A stretch of 64,000 nucleotides of DNA from Albitalea sp966211955. Its GTDB lineage: Bacteria; Pseudomonadota; Gammaproteobacteria; Burkholderiales; Burkholderiaceae_C. Shown in pieces: positions 1-8,297 of this stretch (the stretch's first letter is position 1; each line of letters begins with the position of its first letter). A program made the position numbers and the translations under genes. The notes under the pieces were generated by a model. It worked only from the letters and a program-made list of their open reading frames with translations. It did no database searches and was not told the DNA's origin. Location of the stretch: positions 1 through 64,000 of the forward strand of contig CBIHOF010000018.1 of assembly GCA_966211955.1 (NCBI GenBank), read 5' to 3'.

Positions 1-769
1 CGATGTACAGCTGCGGCGCGACGATCTTGCCGGTCTGGCCGACCTGCCAGTCGTTGGGCGCGTAGCCCGCGTCCACCGCGGCGCGGCTCGCGCCGAGTGC
101 AGCGCCGAGCTTGTCGGCCAGCGGGGTGAGCACTTCGGTGAACTTGTCGCTCGAGCCGAGCGCACGGCCGCCGGAGACGATGATTTTCGCGGCAGTGAGT
201 TCGGGGCGGTCGTTCTTGGCGATCTCGGAACCCACGAAAGTCGAGCTGCCATCATCGGCCGTGGCGGCCACCTTCTCGACGGCGGCGCTGCCACCGGTGG
301 CAGCCGCCGGGTCGAAGCCCGTCGTGCGCACGGTCAGGACCTTGATCTTGTCCAAGCTTTGCACGGTAGCGATGGCGTTGCCGGCGTAGATCGGGCGCTC
401 GAAGGTGTCGGCGCTGATCACCTTGGTGACGTCCGACACCTGGGCCACGTCCAGCAATGCGGCAACACGCGGCGCGACGTTCTTGCCCGCCGCGGTGGCG
501 GGGAACACGATGTGGCTGTAGCTGCCGGCGATGGCAACGACTTGCGCCGCGACGTTCTCGGCCAGGCCATGCTCCAGGCCCGGCGCTTCGGCGAGCAGCA
601 CCTTGGCGACGCCCGCGATCTTCGACGCGGCTTCGGCGGCACCGCCGGCGTTGTGGCCGGCGATGAGCACGTGCACGTCGCCACCTGCAGCAGCGGCCGC
701 GGTGATGGTGTTCAGGGTCGCGCCCTTGACGGAGGCGTTGTCGTGTTCGGCAATGACGAGTGCGGTCAT
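1..769 (-). CDS. etfA: Electron transfer flavoprotein alpha subunit (3' end outside window)
   Basis: Alpha subunit of electron transfer flavoprotein, which takes electrons from acyl-CoA and related flavin dehydrogenases in the cytoplasm and passes them to ETF-ubiquinone oxidoreductase. The 256 visible residues begin MTALVIAEHD and cover the N-terminal domain and the start of the FAD domain (SGGRALGSSDKF near residue 199, then GYAPNDWQVGQTGK). The family has about 310 residues, so about 50 C-terminal residues lie beyond the left edge. The ATG lies 2 bases after the etfB stop, which implies coupled translation of the two subunits. Identification is secure; only the end is missing. Confidence 0.96.
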   Translation of the reverse strand, partial: MTALVIAEHDNASVKGATLNTITAAAAAGGDVHVLIAGHNAGGAAEAASKIAGVAKVLLAEAPGLEHGLAENVAAQVVAIAGSYSHIVFPATAAGKNVAPRVAALLDVAQVSDVTKVISADTFERPIYAGNAIATVQSLDKIKVLTVRTTGFDPAAATGGSAAVEKVAATADDGSSTFVGSEIAKNDRPELTAAKIIVSGGRALGSSDKFTEVLTPLADKLGAALGASRAAVDAGYAPNDWQVGQTGKIVAPQLYI

Positions 770-771
770 GG

Positions 772-1521
772 TCAGATCACCTTCGCGTCGTTCTTCAGTT
801 TGGAAACAAGGGTCGCGACATCAGGCACCTTGATGCCGGCGCTGCGCTTGGGCGGCTCGCTGACCTTGAGCGTCTTGATTCGCGAGGTGACGTCCACGCC
901 GAGGTCGGCAGGCTTGATCGTCTCCATCGGCTTCTTCTTCGCCTTCATGATGTTGGGCAGCGTCACGTAGCGCGGCTCGTTCAGGCGCAGGTCGGTGGTG
1001 ACCACCGCGGGCAACTTGATCTTGAGCGTCTCGAGGCCGCCATCCACTTCACGCGTGACGTTGGCGCTGTCGCCCGACACTTCCACCTTCGAGGCGAACG
1101 TCGCTTGCGGCAGCTTGGCGAGCGCGGCCAGCATCTGGCCGGTCTGGTTGCAGTCGTCGTCGATGGCCTGCTTGCCGAGGATCACGAGGCCGGGCTGTTC
1201 CTTGTCGACCAGTGCCTTGAGGATCTTGGCGACAGCCAGCGGCTGCAGCTCTTCGGTGGTCTCGACGAGGATGGCGCGGTCGGCGCCGATGGCCATCGCC
1301 GTGCGCAGCGTCTCCTGGCATTGCGTCACGCCGCACGAGACGGCGATCACCTCGGTGACCACGCCCTTTTCTTTCAGGCGGACCGCTTCTTCCACCGCGA
1401 TTTCGTCGAACGGGTTCATGCTCATCTTCACGTTCGCGATGTCCACGCCCGTGCCATCTGACTTCACGCGAACCTTCACGTTGTAGTCGACGACGCGTTT
1501 GACCGGTACCAGCACCTTCAT
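772..1521 (-). CDS. etfB: Electron transfer flavoprotein beta subunit
   Basis: Beta subunit of electron transfer flavoprotein, which binds AMP and docks the partner dehydrogenases. The product is 249 residues, the normal family length, starting MKVLVPVKRVVDYNVKVR, with the family region LGKQAIDDDCNQTGQML near residue 123. An upstream in-frame ATG at 1614 exists, but 1521 is preceded by a GGAGAA ribosome binding site and matches the family N-terminus, so it is preferred. It is the first gene of an etfBA operon and is divergent from murI. A palindromic regulator site lies just upstream (see 1541-1557). Confidence 0.97.
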   Translation of the reverse strand: MKVLVPVKRVVDYNVKVRVKSDGTGVDIANVKMSMNPFDEIAVEEAVRLKEKGVVTEVIAVSCGVTQCQETLRTAMAIGADRAILVETTEELQPLAVAKILKALVDKEQPGLVILGKQAIDDDCNQTGQMLAALAKLPQATFASKVEVSGDSANVTREVDGGLETLKIKLPAVVTTDLRLNEPRYVTLPNIMKAKKKPMETIKPADLGVDVTSRIKTLKVSEPPKRSAGIKVPDVATLVSKLKNDAKVI

Positions 1522-1540
1522 TCGACGTTCTCCTGAGGAA

Positions 1541-1557
1541 TTGACGTTTACGTAAAC
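1541..1557. promoter_or_regulatory. Palindromic operator candidate upstream of etfB
   Basis: TTGACGTTTACGTAAAC contains the perfect 12-bp palindrome GTTTACGTAAAC and lies 19 bases before the etfB start codon. It resembles the motif reported for LiuR, a MerR-family regulator of branched-chain amino acid and acyl-CoA degradation genes in proteobacteria. The regulator assignment is from memory of that motif and is inference; the palindrome itself is seen directly. Confidence 0.45.
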
Positions 1558-1668
1558 ACGAAATTCTAGCGGCGGGGGTGCCCCCAGCCTGTCCGCCGGA
1601 TGACACTTCGTCAAAAAACGAACGATCGTACTATTTTATCCAGGCCTCGCGGCTAGACTTGTCGCGCA

Positions 1669-2523
1669 ATGGACTCAGCTCTCCATTTCCGCGGATCGGA
1701 TTCACCCACGCCCTCGCCTTGCATCGGCGTGTTCGACTCCGGCGTGGGCGGGCTGTCGGTGCTTCGCTCCTTGCGTGTCGAGATGCCCGACGCGCCCTTG
1801 CTCTACGTGGCCGATTCGGCGCACGCCCCCTATGGCGAGCGCAGCGACGCTTACGTGCTCGAGCGTTCGCGGCACATCATGGACCATTTGATCGCGCAGG
1901 GGGCGATTGGCCTTGTCATCGCCTGCAATACGGCGACGGCCATTGCGGTGAAGGAAATGCGCGCCAGCCGGCCCGGCTTTCCGATCATCGGCGTCGAGCC
2001 GGGCATCAAGCCGGCGGTGGCCGCCACGCGCAACGGCCGCGTGGGCGTCATGGCCACACCAGGCACCATCGCCAGTGCGAAGTTCCAAGCGTTGATGGCC
2101 GCGCAAGCCGCGGATGTCGAGGTGATCGCCCAGCCTTGCCCCGGTCTCGCGCGCCTGATCGAGGAAGGCGACCTGCACTCTGCGCGCCTGCGCGACGCGG
2201 TGATGGAACACACGGCCACCTTGCGGGCAGCGAACGTCGACACCGTGGTGCTCGGATGCACCCACTACCCGTTCGTGCATCACCTCATCGCCGAGGCGAT
2301 GCGCCCGGATGTGCTCATCATCGACACCGCCGACGCGGTTGCGCGGCACGCCCGCAACACGCTGGCTCGCTTGCTGCCAACGCAAGCGGACGCCTTCGTT
2401 CGCTTGCAGACGACCGGCGACGTCGAGAGGCTGCGCACCATTGCCGCGGCATGGCTTCCGTTCTTGTGTACCGTCGAGGCGATGCCTCCCTCAACACCAA
2501 CGCCGACCGTCCAACCCACGTGA
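1669..2523 (+). CDS. murI: Glutamate racemase
   Basis: Interconverts L- and D-glutamate in the cytoplasm to supply D-Glu for peptidoglycan. The product is 284 residues. Family signatures are FDSGVGGLSV at 22-31, ACNTAT with catalytic Cys86, and LGCTHYP with catalytic Cys197, so both acid-base cysteines are intact. The ATG at 1669 gives a 10-15 residue N-terminal extension before CIGVFDSG, which is common in Burkholderiales. The stop codon overlaps the GTG start of the following membrane protein gene, so the two are probably translated together. Function is secure. Confidence 0.96.
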   Translation: MDSALHFRGSDSPTPSPCIGVFDSGVGGLSVLRSLRVEMPDAPLLYVADSAHAPYGERSDAYVLERSRHIMDHLIAQGAIGLVIACNTATAIAVKEMRASRPGFPIIGVEPGIKPAVAATRNGRVGVMATPGTIASAKFQALMAAQAADVEVIAQPCPGLARLIEEGDLHSARLRDAVMEHTATLRAANVDTVVLGCTHYPFVHHLIAEAMRPDVLIIDTADAVARHARNTLARLLPTQADAFVRLQTTGDVERLRTIAAAWLPFLCTVEAMPPSTPTPTVQPT

Positions 2524-3080
2524 ACCCGCCCGACCTCACCGCAGCCATCGTCCAGAGCTTGCTCATGTACGTGCTGCTGCCGGTGTGGCTGTTGGCGGGC
2601 CTGGGGGACTGGTTGTGCCATCGCGTACAGCGCATCGAAGAGACGACCGGCCTCAAGGAATCGCTGATGCATCTGCTGCTGCTCGCGGAGATGGGGCTCG
2701 GCGTGTGTGCCGTGCTGTTCCTCGAGATCAACGCGGCCGTGCTGATGCTGCTGCTCGTGTGTTGCGTGGCGCATGAGATCACCACCTGGTGGGACCTGAG
2801 CTATGCGATGACGCGACGCCGCATTCCGGTGATCGAGCAATGGGTGCACAGCCTGCAGATGGTGTTGCCCTGGACGGGCCTCATCTCGCTGATGGTGCTG
2901 CACCACGAGCAGGCACTGGCACTCATCGGCTGGGGGGCGCAGGCACCCGATTGGCACTGGCATTGGAAGGAGCCGCCGCTGTCCATCGCATACATCGCGG
3001 GCGTCTTCATCGGCTCGGTCTTGCTGGTCTGGTTGCCCTTCGCGCAGGAAACCTGGCGCTGCCTTCGGGTGCGACGCTGA
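2520..3080 (+). CDS. Unknown inner membrane protein coupled to murI
   Basis: A 186-residue protein I cannot assign to a family. The GTG at 2520 overlaps the murI stop (GTGA). An in-frame ATG at 2451 inside murI is possible but less likely. Hydrophobic segments lie near residues 13-31, 50-70, 72-88, 112-128 and 156-174, predicting four or five membrane spans. Histidine and tryptophan residues cluster around spans and loops (AHEITTWW near 84, HSLQM near 110, DWHWHWK near 144), which could bind a metal or heme, but this is speculation. The overlap with murI suggests an envelope-related role. It ends just before tRNA-Leu on the other strand. Confidence 0.8.
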   Translation: MNPPDLTAAIVQSLLMYVLLPVWLLAGLGDWLCHRVQRIEETTGLKESLMHLLLLAEMGLGVCAVLFLEINAAVLMLLLVCCVAHEITTWWDLSYAMTRRRIPVIEQWVHSLQMVLPWTGLISLMVLHHEQALALIGWGAQAPDWHWHWKEPPLSIAYIAGVFIGSVLLVWLPFAQETWRCLRVRR

Positions 3081-3082
3081 GC

Positions 3083-3174
3083 TGGTGCCCCGGACCGGAG
3101 TCGAACCGGTATGCCGCCATTCGGCAAGCGGCGGATTTTAAGTCCGATGCGTCTACCAATTTCGCCACCGGGGC
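3083..3174 (-). tRNA. tRNA-Leu (anticodon TAA)
   Basis: A 92-nt tRNA with a 7-bp acceptor stem (GCCCCGG / CCGGGGC), encoded CCA end, T-loop GGTTCGACTCC and a long class II variable arm, as required for tRNA-Leu. The anticodon loop ACTTAAAAT gives anticodon TAA. It is the last of three tRNA genes on this strand (Gly, Cys, Leu). Confidence 0.97.
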
Positions 3175-3230
3175 ACGGGGCGCAGTGTATGCGAGGGCCC
3201 CTGCGCATCACTGCGCGGTGAGCACCAAGA

Positions 3231-3261
3231 ACAAAGCCCCGTGATCGGGTGATCACGGGGC
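3231..3261 (-). terminator. Terminator-like hairpin between tRNA-Cys and tRNA-Leu
   Basis: Perfect 11-bp inverted repeat GCCCCGTGATC / GATCACGGGGC with a 4-base loop, followed on the minus strand by TTTGTT. It lies downstream of tRNA-Cys and upstream of tRNA-Leu. The T tract is short, so it may be a partial terminator or a processing element. Confidence 0.65.
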
Positions 3262-3270
3262 CTGCTTGAC

Positions 3271-3344
3271 TGGAGGCGCGAGCCGGAGTCGAACCGACCT
3301 ACACGGATTTGCAATCCGGTGCATAACCGCTTTGCTATCGCGCC
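3271..3344 (-). tRNA. tRNA-Cys (anticodon GCA)
   Basis: A 74-nt tRNA with acceptor stem GGCGCGA / TCGCGCC, U73 discriminator and encoded CCA. The anticodon stem-loop GGATTGCAAATCC gives anticodon GCA for cysteine. It is the middle gene of the Gly-Cys-Leu tRNA cluster. Confidence 0.97.
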
Positions 3345-3427
3345 GATGCCGCATTTCCTGCGGATCCGCATTCTCACACAAGTGCCCGAAAGCCCTTCAC
3401 GTGATCAGCGAATCTGCGGCTGACATG

Positions 3428-3454
3428 AAAAAGGGAAGCAGAAGCTTCCCTTTT
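3428..3454 (-). terminator. Intrinsic terminator after tRNA-Gly
   Basis: On the minus strand AAGGGAAGC TTCT GCTTCCCTT is followed by a T run. It is a strong intrinsic terminator shape 7 bases downstream of the tRNA-Gly 3' end and upstream of tRNA-Cys, so tRNA-Cys may need readthrough or its own promoter. Confidence 0.8.
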
Positions 3455-3460
3455 CGAATT

Positions 3461-3536
3461 TGGAGCGGGAGACGAGGCTCGAACTCGCGACCTCAACCTT
3501 GGCAAGGTTGCGCTCTACCAACTGAGCTACTCCCGC
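3461..3536 (-). tRNA. tRNA-Gly (anticodon GCC)
   Basis: A 76-nt tRNA with acceptor stem GCGGGAG / CTCCCGC, encoded CCA, T-loop GTTCGAGCC and anticodon loop TTGCCAA giving anticodon GCC. It is the first gene of the cluster. The order Gly(GCC)-Cys(GCA)-Leu(TAA) is the same as E. coli glyW-cysT-leuZ. Confidence 0.97.
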
Positions 3537-3610
3537 GTCGCTTCGCTGTTTGGCAATTTTCTTGTTTTGCAAGAGCCTTGCTACCCAACGAAGTCTCGCA
3601 TTCTATAGTG

Positions 3611-3650
3611 AAAAAAGGCCGGCTGTAAAGCCGGCCTTTGATTTTTTTCG
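3611..3650 (-). terminator. lon intrinsic terminator
   Basis: Inverted repeat AAAGGCCGGC / GCCGGCCTTT with a 6-base loop, immediately after the lon stop codon and followed on the minus strand by six T residues. A T run on the other side makes it potentially bidirectional. Confidence 0.9.
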
Positions 3651-3651
3651 A

Positions 3652-6066
3652 TCAGTGCTTCAGCGAGTCGACGACAGCGGGCGCAGCCTCGGGCTTCGCT
3701 TCGACCTTCGCCGGCTCTTCATCGGGCAGAGGTTGCGGCACGGCCTCAAGGGCCACTTCAAGCACGCGATCAATCCACTTCACCGGAATGATCTCGAGGT
3801 GGTTCTTGACGTTCTCGGGGATGTCCTGAAGGTCCTTCACGTTCTCTTCGGGAATGAGCACCGTCTTGATGCCACCGCGGTGTGCCGCGAGCAGCTTTTC
3901 CTTCAAGCCGCCGATCGCAGTCACCTCGCCGCGCAGCGTGATCTCGCCGGTCATCGCAACGTCCGCACGCACGGGAATTCCCGTGAGTGCCGACACGAAG
4001 GCCGTCGTCATCGCGATGCCCGCGCTCGGACCATCCTTGGGCGTCGCGCCATCCGGTACGTGGATGTGAATATCGCGCTTCTCGAAGAGCTCGTCCTTGA
4101 TGCCCAGCCGGCGAGCGCGCGAACGCACCACCGAGCGAGCCGCCTCGACGGACTCCTTCATCACGTCACCCAGCGAACCGGTGCGGATGATGTTGCCCTT
4201 GCCGTTCATCACGGCAGACTCGATGGTCAACAGATCGCCGCCCACTTCCGTCCACGCAAGACCAACCACCTGGCCGACCTGGTTCTTCTTCTCGGCCTGG
4301 CCGTAGTCGTACTTGCGCACGCCGAGGAAGTCGTTCAGGTTTTCATCGGTGACGATGACTTTGCCTTCGTACTTCTTGAGCTGGATGCCCTTGACCACCT
4401 TGCGGCAGATCTTGGAGATCTCGCGCTCGAGCGAACGCACCCCCGCTTCACGCGTGTAGTAGCGGATGATCCCGCGCACGGCTGACTCGGTGACTTCCAT
4501 CTCCTCATCACGCACGCCGTTGTTCTTGCTCTGCTTGGGCAGCAAGTAGCGTTGAGCGATGTTGAGCTTCTCGTCTTCCGTGTAGCCCGACAGGCGGATG
4601 ACTTCCATCCGGTCCAGCAGCGCCGGCGGGATGTTCATCGAGTTCGACGTCGCGATGAACATCGTGTCCGACAGGTCGAAGTCGACCTCGACGTAGTGGT
4701 CGCTGAAGGTGTGGTTCTGCTCCGGGTCGAGCACCTCGAGCAGCGCCGACGACGGGTCACCACGGAAATCCATGCCCAACTTGTCGATCTCGTCGAGCAG
4801 GAACAGCGGATTGCGCGTACCGACCTTCGACAGGCTCTGCAGCACCTTGCCCGGCATGGAGCCGATGTAGGTGCGGCGGTGGCCACGGATCTCGGCTTCG
4901 TCGCGCACGCCGCCCAGCGCCATGCGAACGAACTTGCGACCAGTGGCCCGCGCCACCGACTGCCCGAGCGAGGTCTTGCCAACCCCCGGGGGGCCGACCA
5001 GGCACAGGATCGGCGCCTTCACCTTGTCCACGCGTTGCTGCACCGCGAGATATTCAAGGATGCGGTCCTTGACCTTCTCGAGGCCGTAGTGGTCTTCGTT
5101 CAGCACTTCTTCCGCATGCAGCAGGTCGTGCTTGATCTTGGTCTTCTTGCTCCAGGGCAGGTTGACCAGGGTGTCGATGTAGTTGCGAACCACCGTCGCT
5201 TCGGCCGACATGGGCGACATGAGCTTCAACTTCTTGAGCTCGGCATCGACCTTCTTGCGGGCCTCCTTGGGCATCTTGGCGGCCGTGATCTTCTTTTCCA
5301 GTTCCTCCATGTCGGCGCCTTCTTCGCCGTCACCGAGTTCCTTCTGGATGGCCTTGACCTGCTCGTTCAGGTAGTACTCGCGCTGGCTCTTCTCCATCTG
5401 GCGCTTGACGCGGCCACGGATGCGCTTTTCGACCTGGAGGATGTCGACTTCATGCTCGAGCTGCTCGAGCAGTTTTTCAAGCCGCTTGTCGACGGCGAAG
5501 AGGTCGAGCACCGACTGCTTGTTCTCGAGCTTGAGCGGCAGGTGCGCGGCGATGGTGTCGGCCAGCCGGCCGGCATCGTCGATGCCCGCGATGCTCGTGA
5601 GGATTTCCGGCGGGATCTTCTTGTTCAGCTTGACGTACTGGTCGAACTGCTGCGTCACGGCACGGCGCAGTGCCTCGATCTCGGGCTTGGTTTCAGCCTC
5701 GGGCGGCACGGGCGTCACGTCGGCGACGAAGTGTTCGCCGTTGTCCGAAATGCTGTGGGTGTTGGCGCGCTGGATGCCTTCGACCAGCACCTTCACCGTT
5801 CCGTCGGGCAGCTTCAACATCTGCAGGATGCTGGAAACGCAGCCCACCTCGAACATGTCGTCGGGTTTGGGCTCGTCCTTGCCGGCCGCCTTCTGCGCGA
5901 CCAGCATGATCTGTCGGCCGGCTTCCATGGCCGCCTCGAGCGCCTTGATGGACTTGGGACGACCCACGAACAGCGGAATGACCATGTGGGGGAAAACCAC
6001 CACATCGCGCAGCGGCAGCAGCGGCAGCGTGATCTGTTCAGCGGGCAGGATGGGATGTCCGGACAT
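3652..6066 (-). CDS. lon: ATP-dependent protease Lon
   Basis: Cytoplasmic AAA+ serine protease that degrades misfolded and short-lived regulatory proteins. The 804-residue product has the normal bacterial length: N-terminal substrate domain starting near LPLLPLRDVVVFPHMV, a coiled region near 190-290, Walker A GPPGVGKTS near 355, Walker B FLLDEIDK near 420, and the Ser-Lys protease domain with catalytic Ser in DGPSAGIAM near 680 and catalytic Lys in GGLKEKLLAA near 720. It ends with an Ala/Pro/Glu-rich tail. It is downstream of clpX on the same strand and has its own terminator and a possible heat-shock promoter. Confidence 0.98.
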   Translation of the reverse strand: MSGHPILPAEQITLPLLPLRDVVVFPHMVIPLFVGRPKSIKALEAAMEAGRQIMLVAQKAAGKDEPKPDDMFEVGCVSSILQMLKLPDGTVKVLVEGIQRANTHSISDNGEHFVADVTPVPPEAETKPEIEALRRAVTQQFDQYVKLNKKIPPEILTSIAGIDDAGRLADTIAAHLPLKLENKQSVLDLFAVDKRLEKLLEQLEHEVDILQVEKRIRGRVKRQMEKSQREYYLNEQVKAIQKELGDGEEGADMEELEKKITAAKMPKEARKKVDAELKKLKLMSPMSAEATVVRNYIDTLVNLPWSKKTKIKHDLLHAEEVLNEDHYGLEKVKDRILEYLAVQQRVDKVKAPILCLVGPPGVGKTSLGQSVARATGRKFVRMALGGVRDEAEIRGHRRTYIGSMPGKVLQSLSKVGTRNPLFLLDEIDKLGMDFRGDPSSALLEVLDPEQNHTFSDHYVEVDFDLSDTMFIATSNSMNIPPALLDRMEVIRLSGYTEDEKLNIAQRYLLPKQSKNNGVRDEEMEVTESAVRGIIRYYTREAGVRSLEREISKICRKVVKGIQLKKYEGKVIVTDENLNDFLGVRKYDYGQAEKKNQVGQVVGLAWTEVGGDLLTIESAVMNGKGNIIRTGSLGDVMKESVEAARSVVRSRARRLGIKDELFEKRDIHIHVPDGATPKDGPSAGIAMTTAFVSALTGIPVRADVAMTGEITLRGEVTAIGGLKEKLLAAHRGGIKTVLIPEENVKDLQDIPENVKNHLEIIPVKWIDRVLEVALEAVPQPLPDEEPAKVEAKPEAAPAVVDSLKH

Positions 6067-6088
6067 TGAGACCTCTCTTTCTCTGGCC

Positions 6089-6117
6089 TATCTAGGGCCC
6101 GAGCGGTGGATTGCAAG
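6089..6117 (-). promoter_or_regulatory. Possible heat-shock (sigma-32 type) promoter of lon
   Basis: On the minus strand CTTGCAA and CCCTAGATA are separated by 13 bases and sit 22 bases before the lon ATG. This resembles the sigma-32 pattern (CTTGAA, short spacer, CCCATNT). lon is a heat-shock gene in proteobacteria. The match is imperfect and the call is tentative. Confidence 0.4.
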
Positions 6118-6156
6118 AAGCCGGCCCGCTCTCATGGCAGGGTCCGGCACCGGACT

Positions 6157-7425
<1,269 letters not shown>

Positions 7426-7470
7426 GGGTGAGCAGTGCTATGCGGGGTAAAGCTGGTTCAATGATAGTGG

Positions 7471-7510
7471 AAAAGAAAACGGGGCCTTGGTGTAAAGAAA
7501 GACCCCGTTT
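7471..7510 (-). terminator. Weak hairpin between clpP and clpX
   Basis: AAACGGGG / CCCCGTTT inverted repeat with an 18-base loop, followed on the minus strand by TTTTCTTTT-like sequence. It could partly terminate clpP transcripts before clpX or protect the mRNA. The long loop makes this weak. Confidence 0.45.
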
Positions 7511-7540
7511 ACTCCCCAAATTCCGGCTGAAAATGCCCGG

Positions 7541-8149
7541 TCAGGATCGTTTTTCGAGAACTTGGTCGATCAATCCGTATTCCTTTGCCTCTTGGCCGGA
7601 CATGAAGTAATCGCGTTCCGAATCGTTACGAATCTTCTCCAAAGGCTGGCCGGTGCGGTCGGCGAGGATCTTGTTGAGGCTCTCGCGAAGTTTCAAAATT
7701 TCTCGCGCCTGGATCTCGATGTCCGAGGCCTGCCCCTGCGCACCGCCCGACGGCTGGTGAATCATGATGCGCGAGTTCGGCAGCGCAATTCGCTTGCCCT
7801 TGGCGCCGGCCGCCAGCAAGAAGGCACCCATGCTCGCGGCCATGCCCATGCACATCGTGGACACGTCCGGTTTCACGAACTGCATCGTGTCGTAGATGGA
7901 CATGCCAGCGCTCACGCTGCCGCCAGGGCTGTTGATGTACAGGAACATGTCCTTGTCGGGGTTTTCGCTTTCCAGAAAGAGCATCTGGGCGACGACGAGG
8001 TTGGCCGTCTGGTCGTTCACCGGGCCGACCAGGAAGATGATGCGCTCGCGCAGCAGGCGCGAATAAATGTCGTACGCGCGCTCGCCGCGGCCCGACTGTT
8101 CGATGACGACGGGCACCATGCCCAGACCTTGTGTCTCCAGCGCGCTCAT
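7541..8149 (-). CDS. clpP: ATP-dependent Clp protease proteolytic subunit ClpP
   Basis: Tetradecameric serine peptidase partner of ClpX. The 202-residue product starts MSALETQGLGMVPVVIEQS and has the catalytic Ser in GMAASMGAFLL, the catalytic His in RIMIHQPSGG and the catalytic Asp near the C-terminal third. An upstream in-frame start at 8218 adds 23 residues of non-family sequence; the ATG at 8149 has AAGGA 6 bases upstream and matches homologs, so it is chosen. It is second in the tig-clpP-clpX-lon series. Confidence 0.97.
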   Translation of the reverse strand: MSALETQGLGMVPVVIEQSGRGERAYDIYSRLLRERIIFLVGPVNDQTANLVVAQMLFLESENPDKDMFLYINSPGGSVSAGMSIYDTMQFVKPDVSTMCMGMAASMGAFLLAAGAKGKRIALPNSRIMIHQPSGGAQGQASDIEIQAREILKLRESLNKILADRTGQPLEKIRNDSERDYFMSGQEAKEYGLIDQVLEKRS

Positions 8150-8225
8150 GTGAGTCCTTGGAAGTGAGAACGGATCGATGGAATGTTGGGTTCGATTATG
8201 TCGCGACAAGGGCAGCATCGCAGAA

Positions 8226-8260
8226 ACGAAAAAGGCACCCCGCTGACAGCGGGGTGCCTT
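8226..8260 (-). terminator. tig intrinsic terminator
   Basis: Perfect 13-bp stem AAGGCACCCCGCT / AGCGGGGTGCCTT with a 3-base loop, followed on the minus strand by a five-T run. It lies 38 bases after the tig stop and separates tig from clpP, so clpP needs its own promoter in 8150-8225. Confidence 0.93.
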
Positions 8261-8297
8261 GTCGCGAAGGGCGAAGAACCGGCGTCGCGATGCTGGC

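Noticed and set aside
1578..2519. Plus-strand reading frame inside murI upstream of the GTG start of the membrane protein
   Set aside because: This part is out of frame with conserved murI and has an Arg/Ala-rich composition; only the portion from 2520 reads as a protein.
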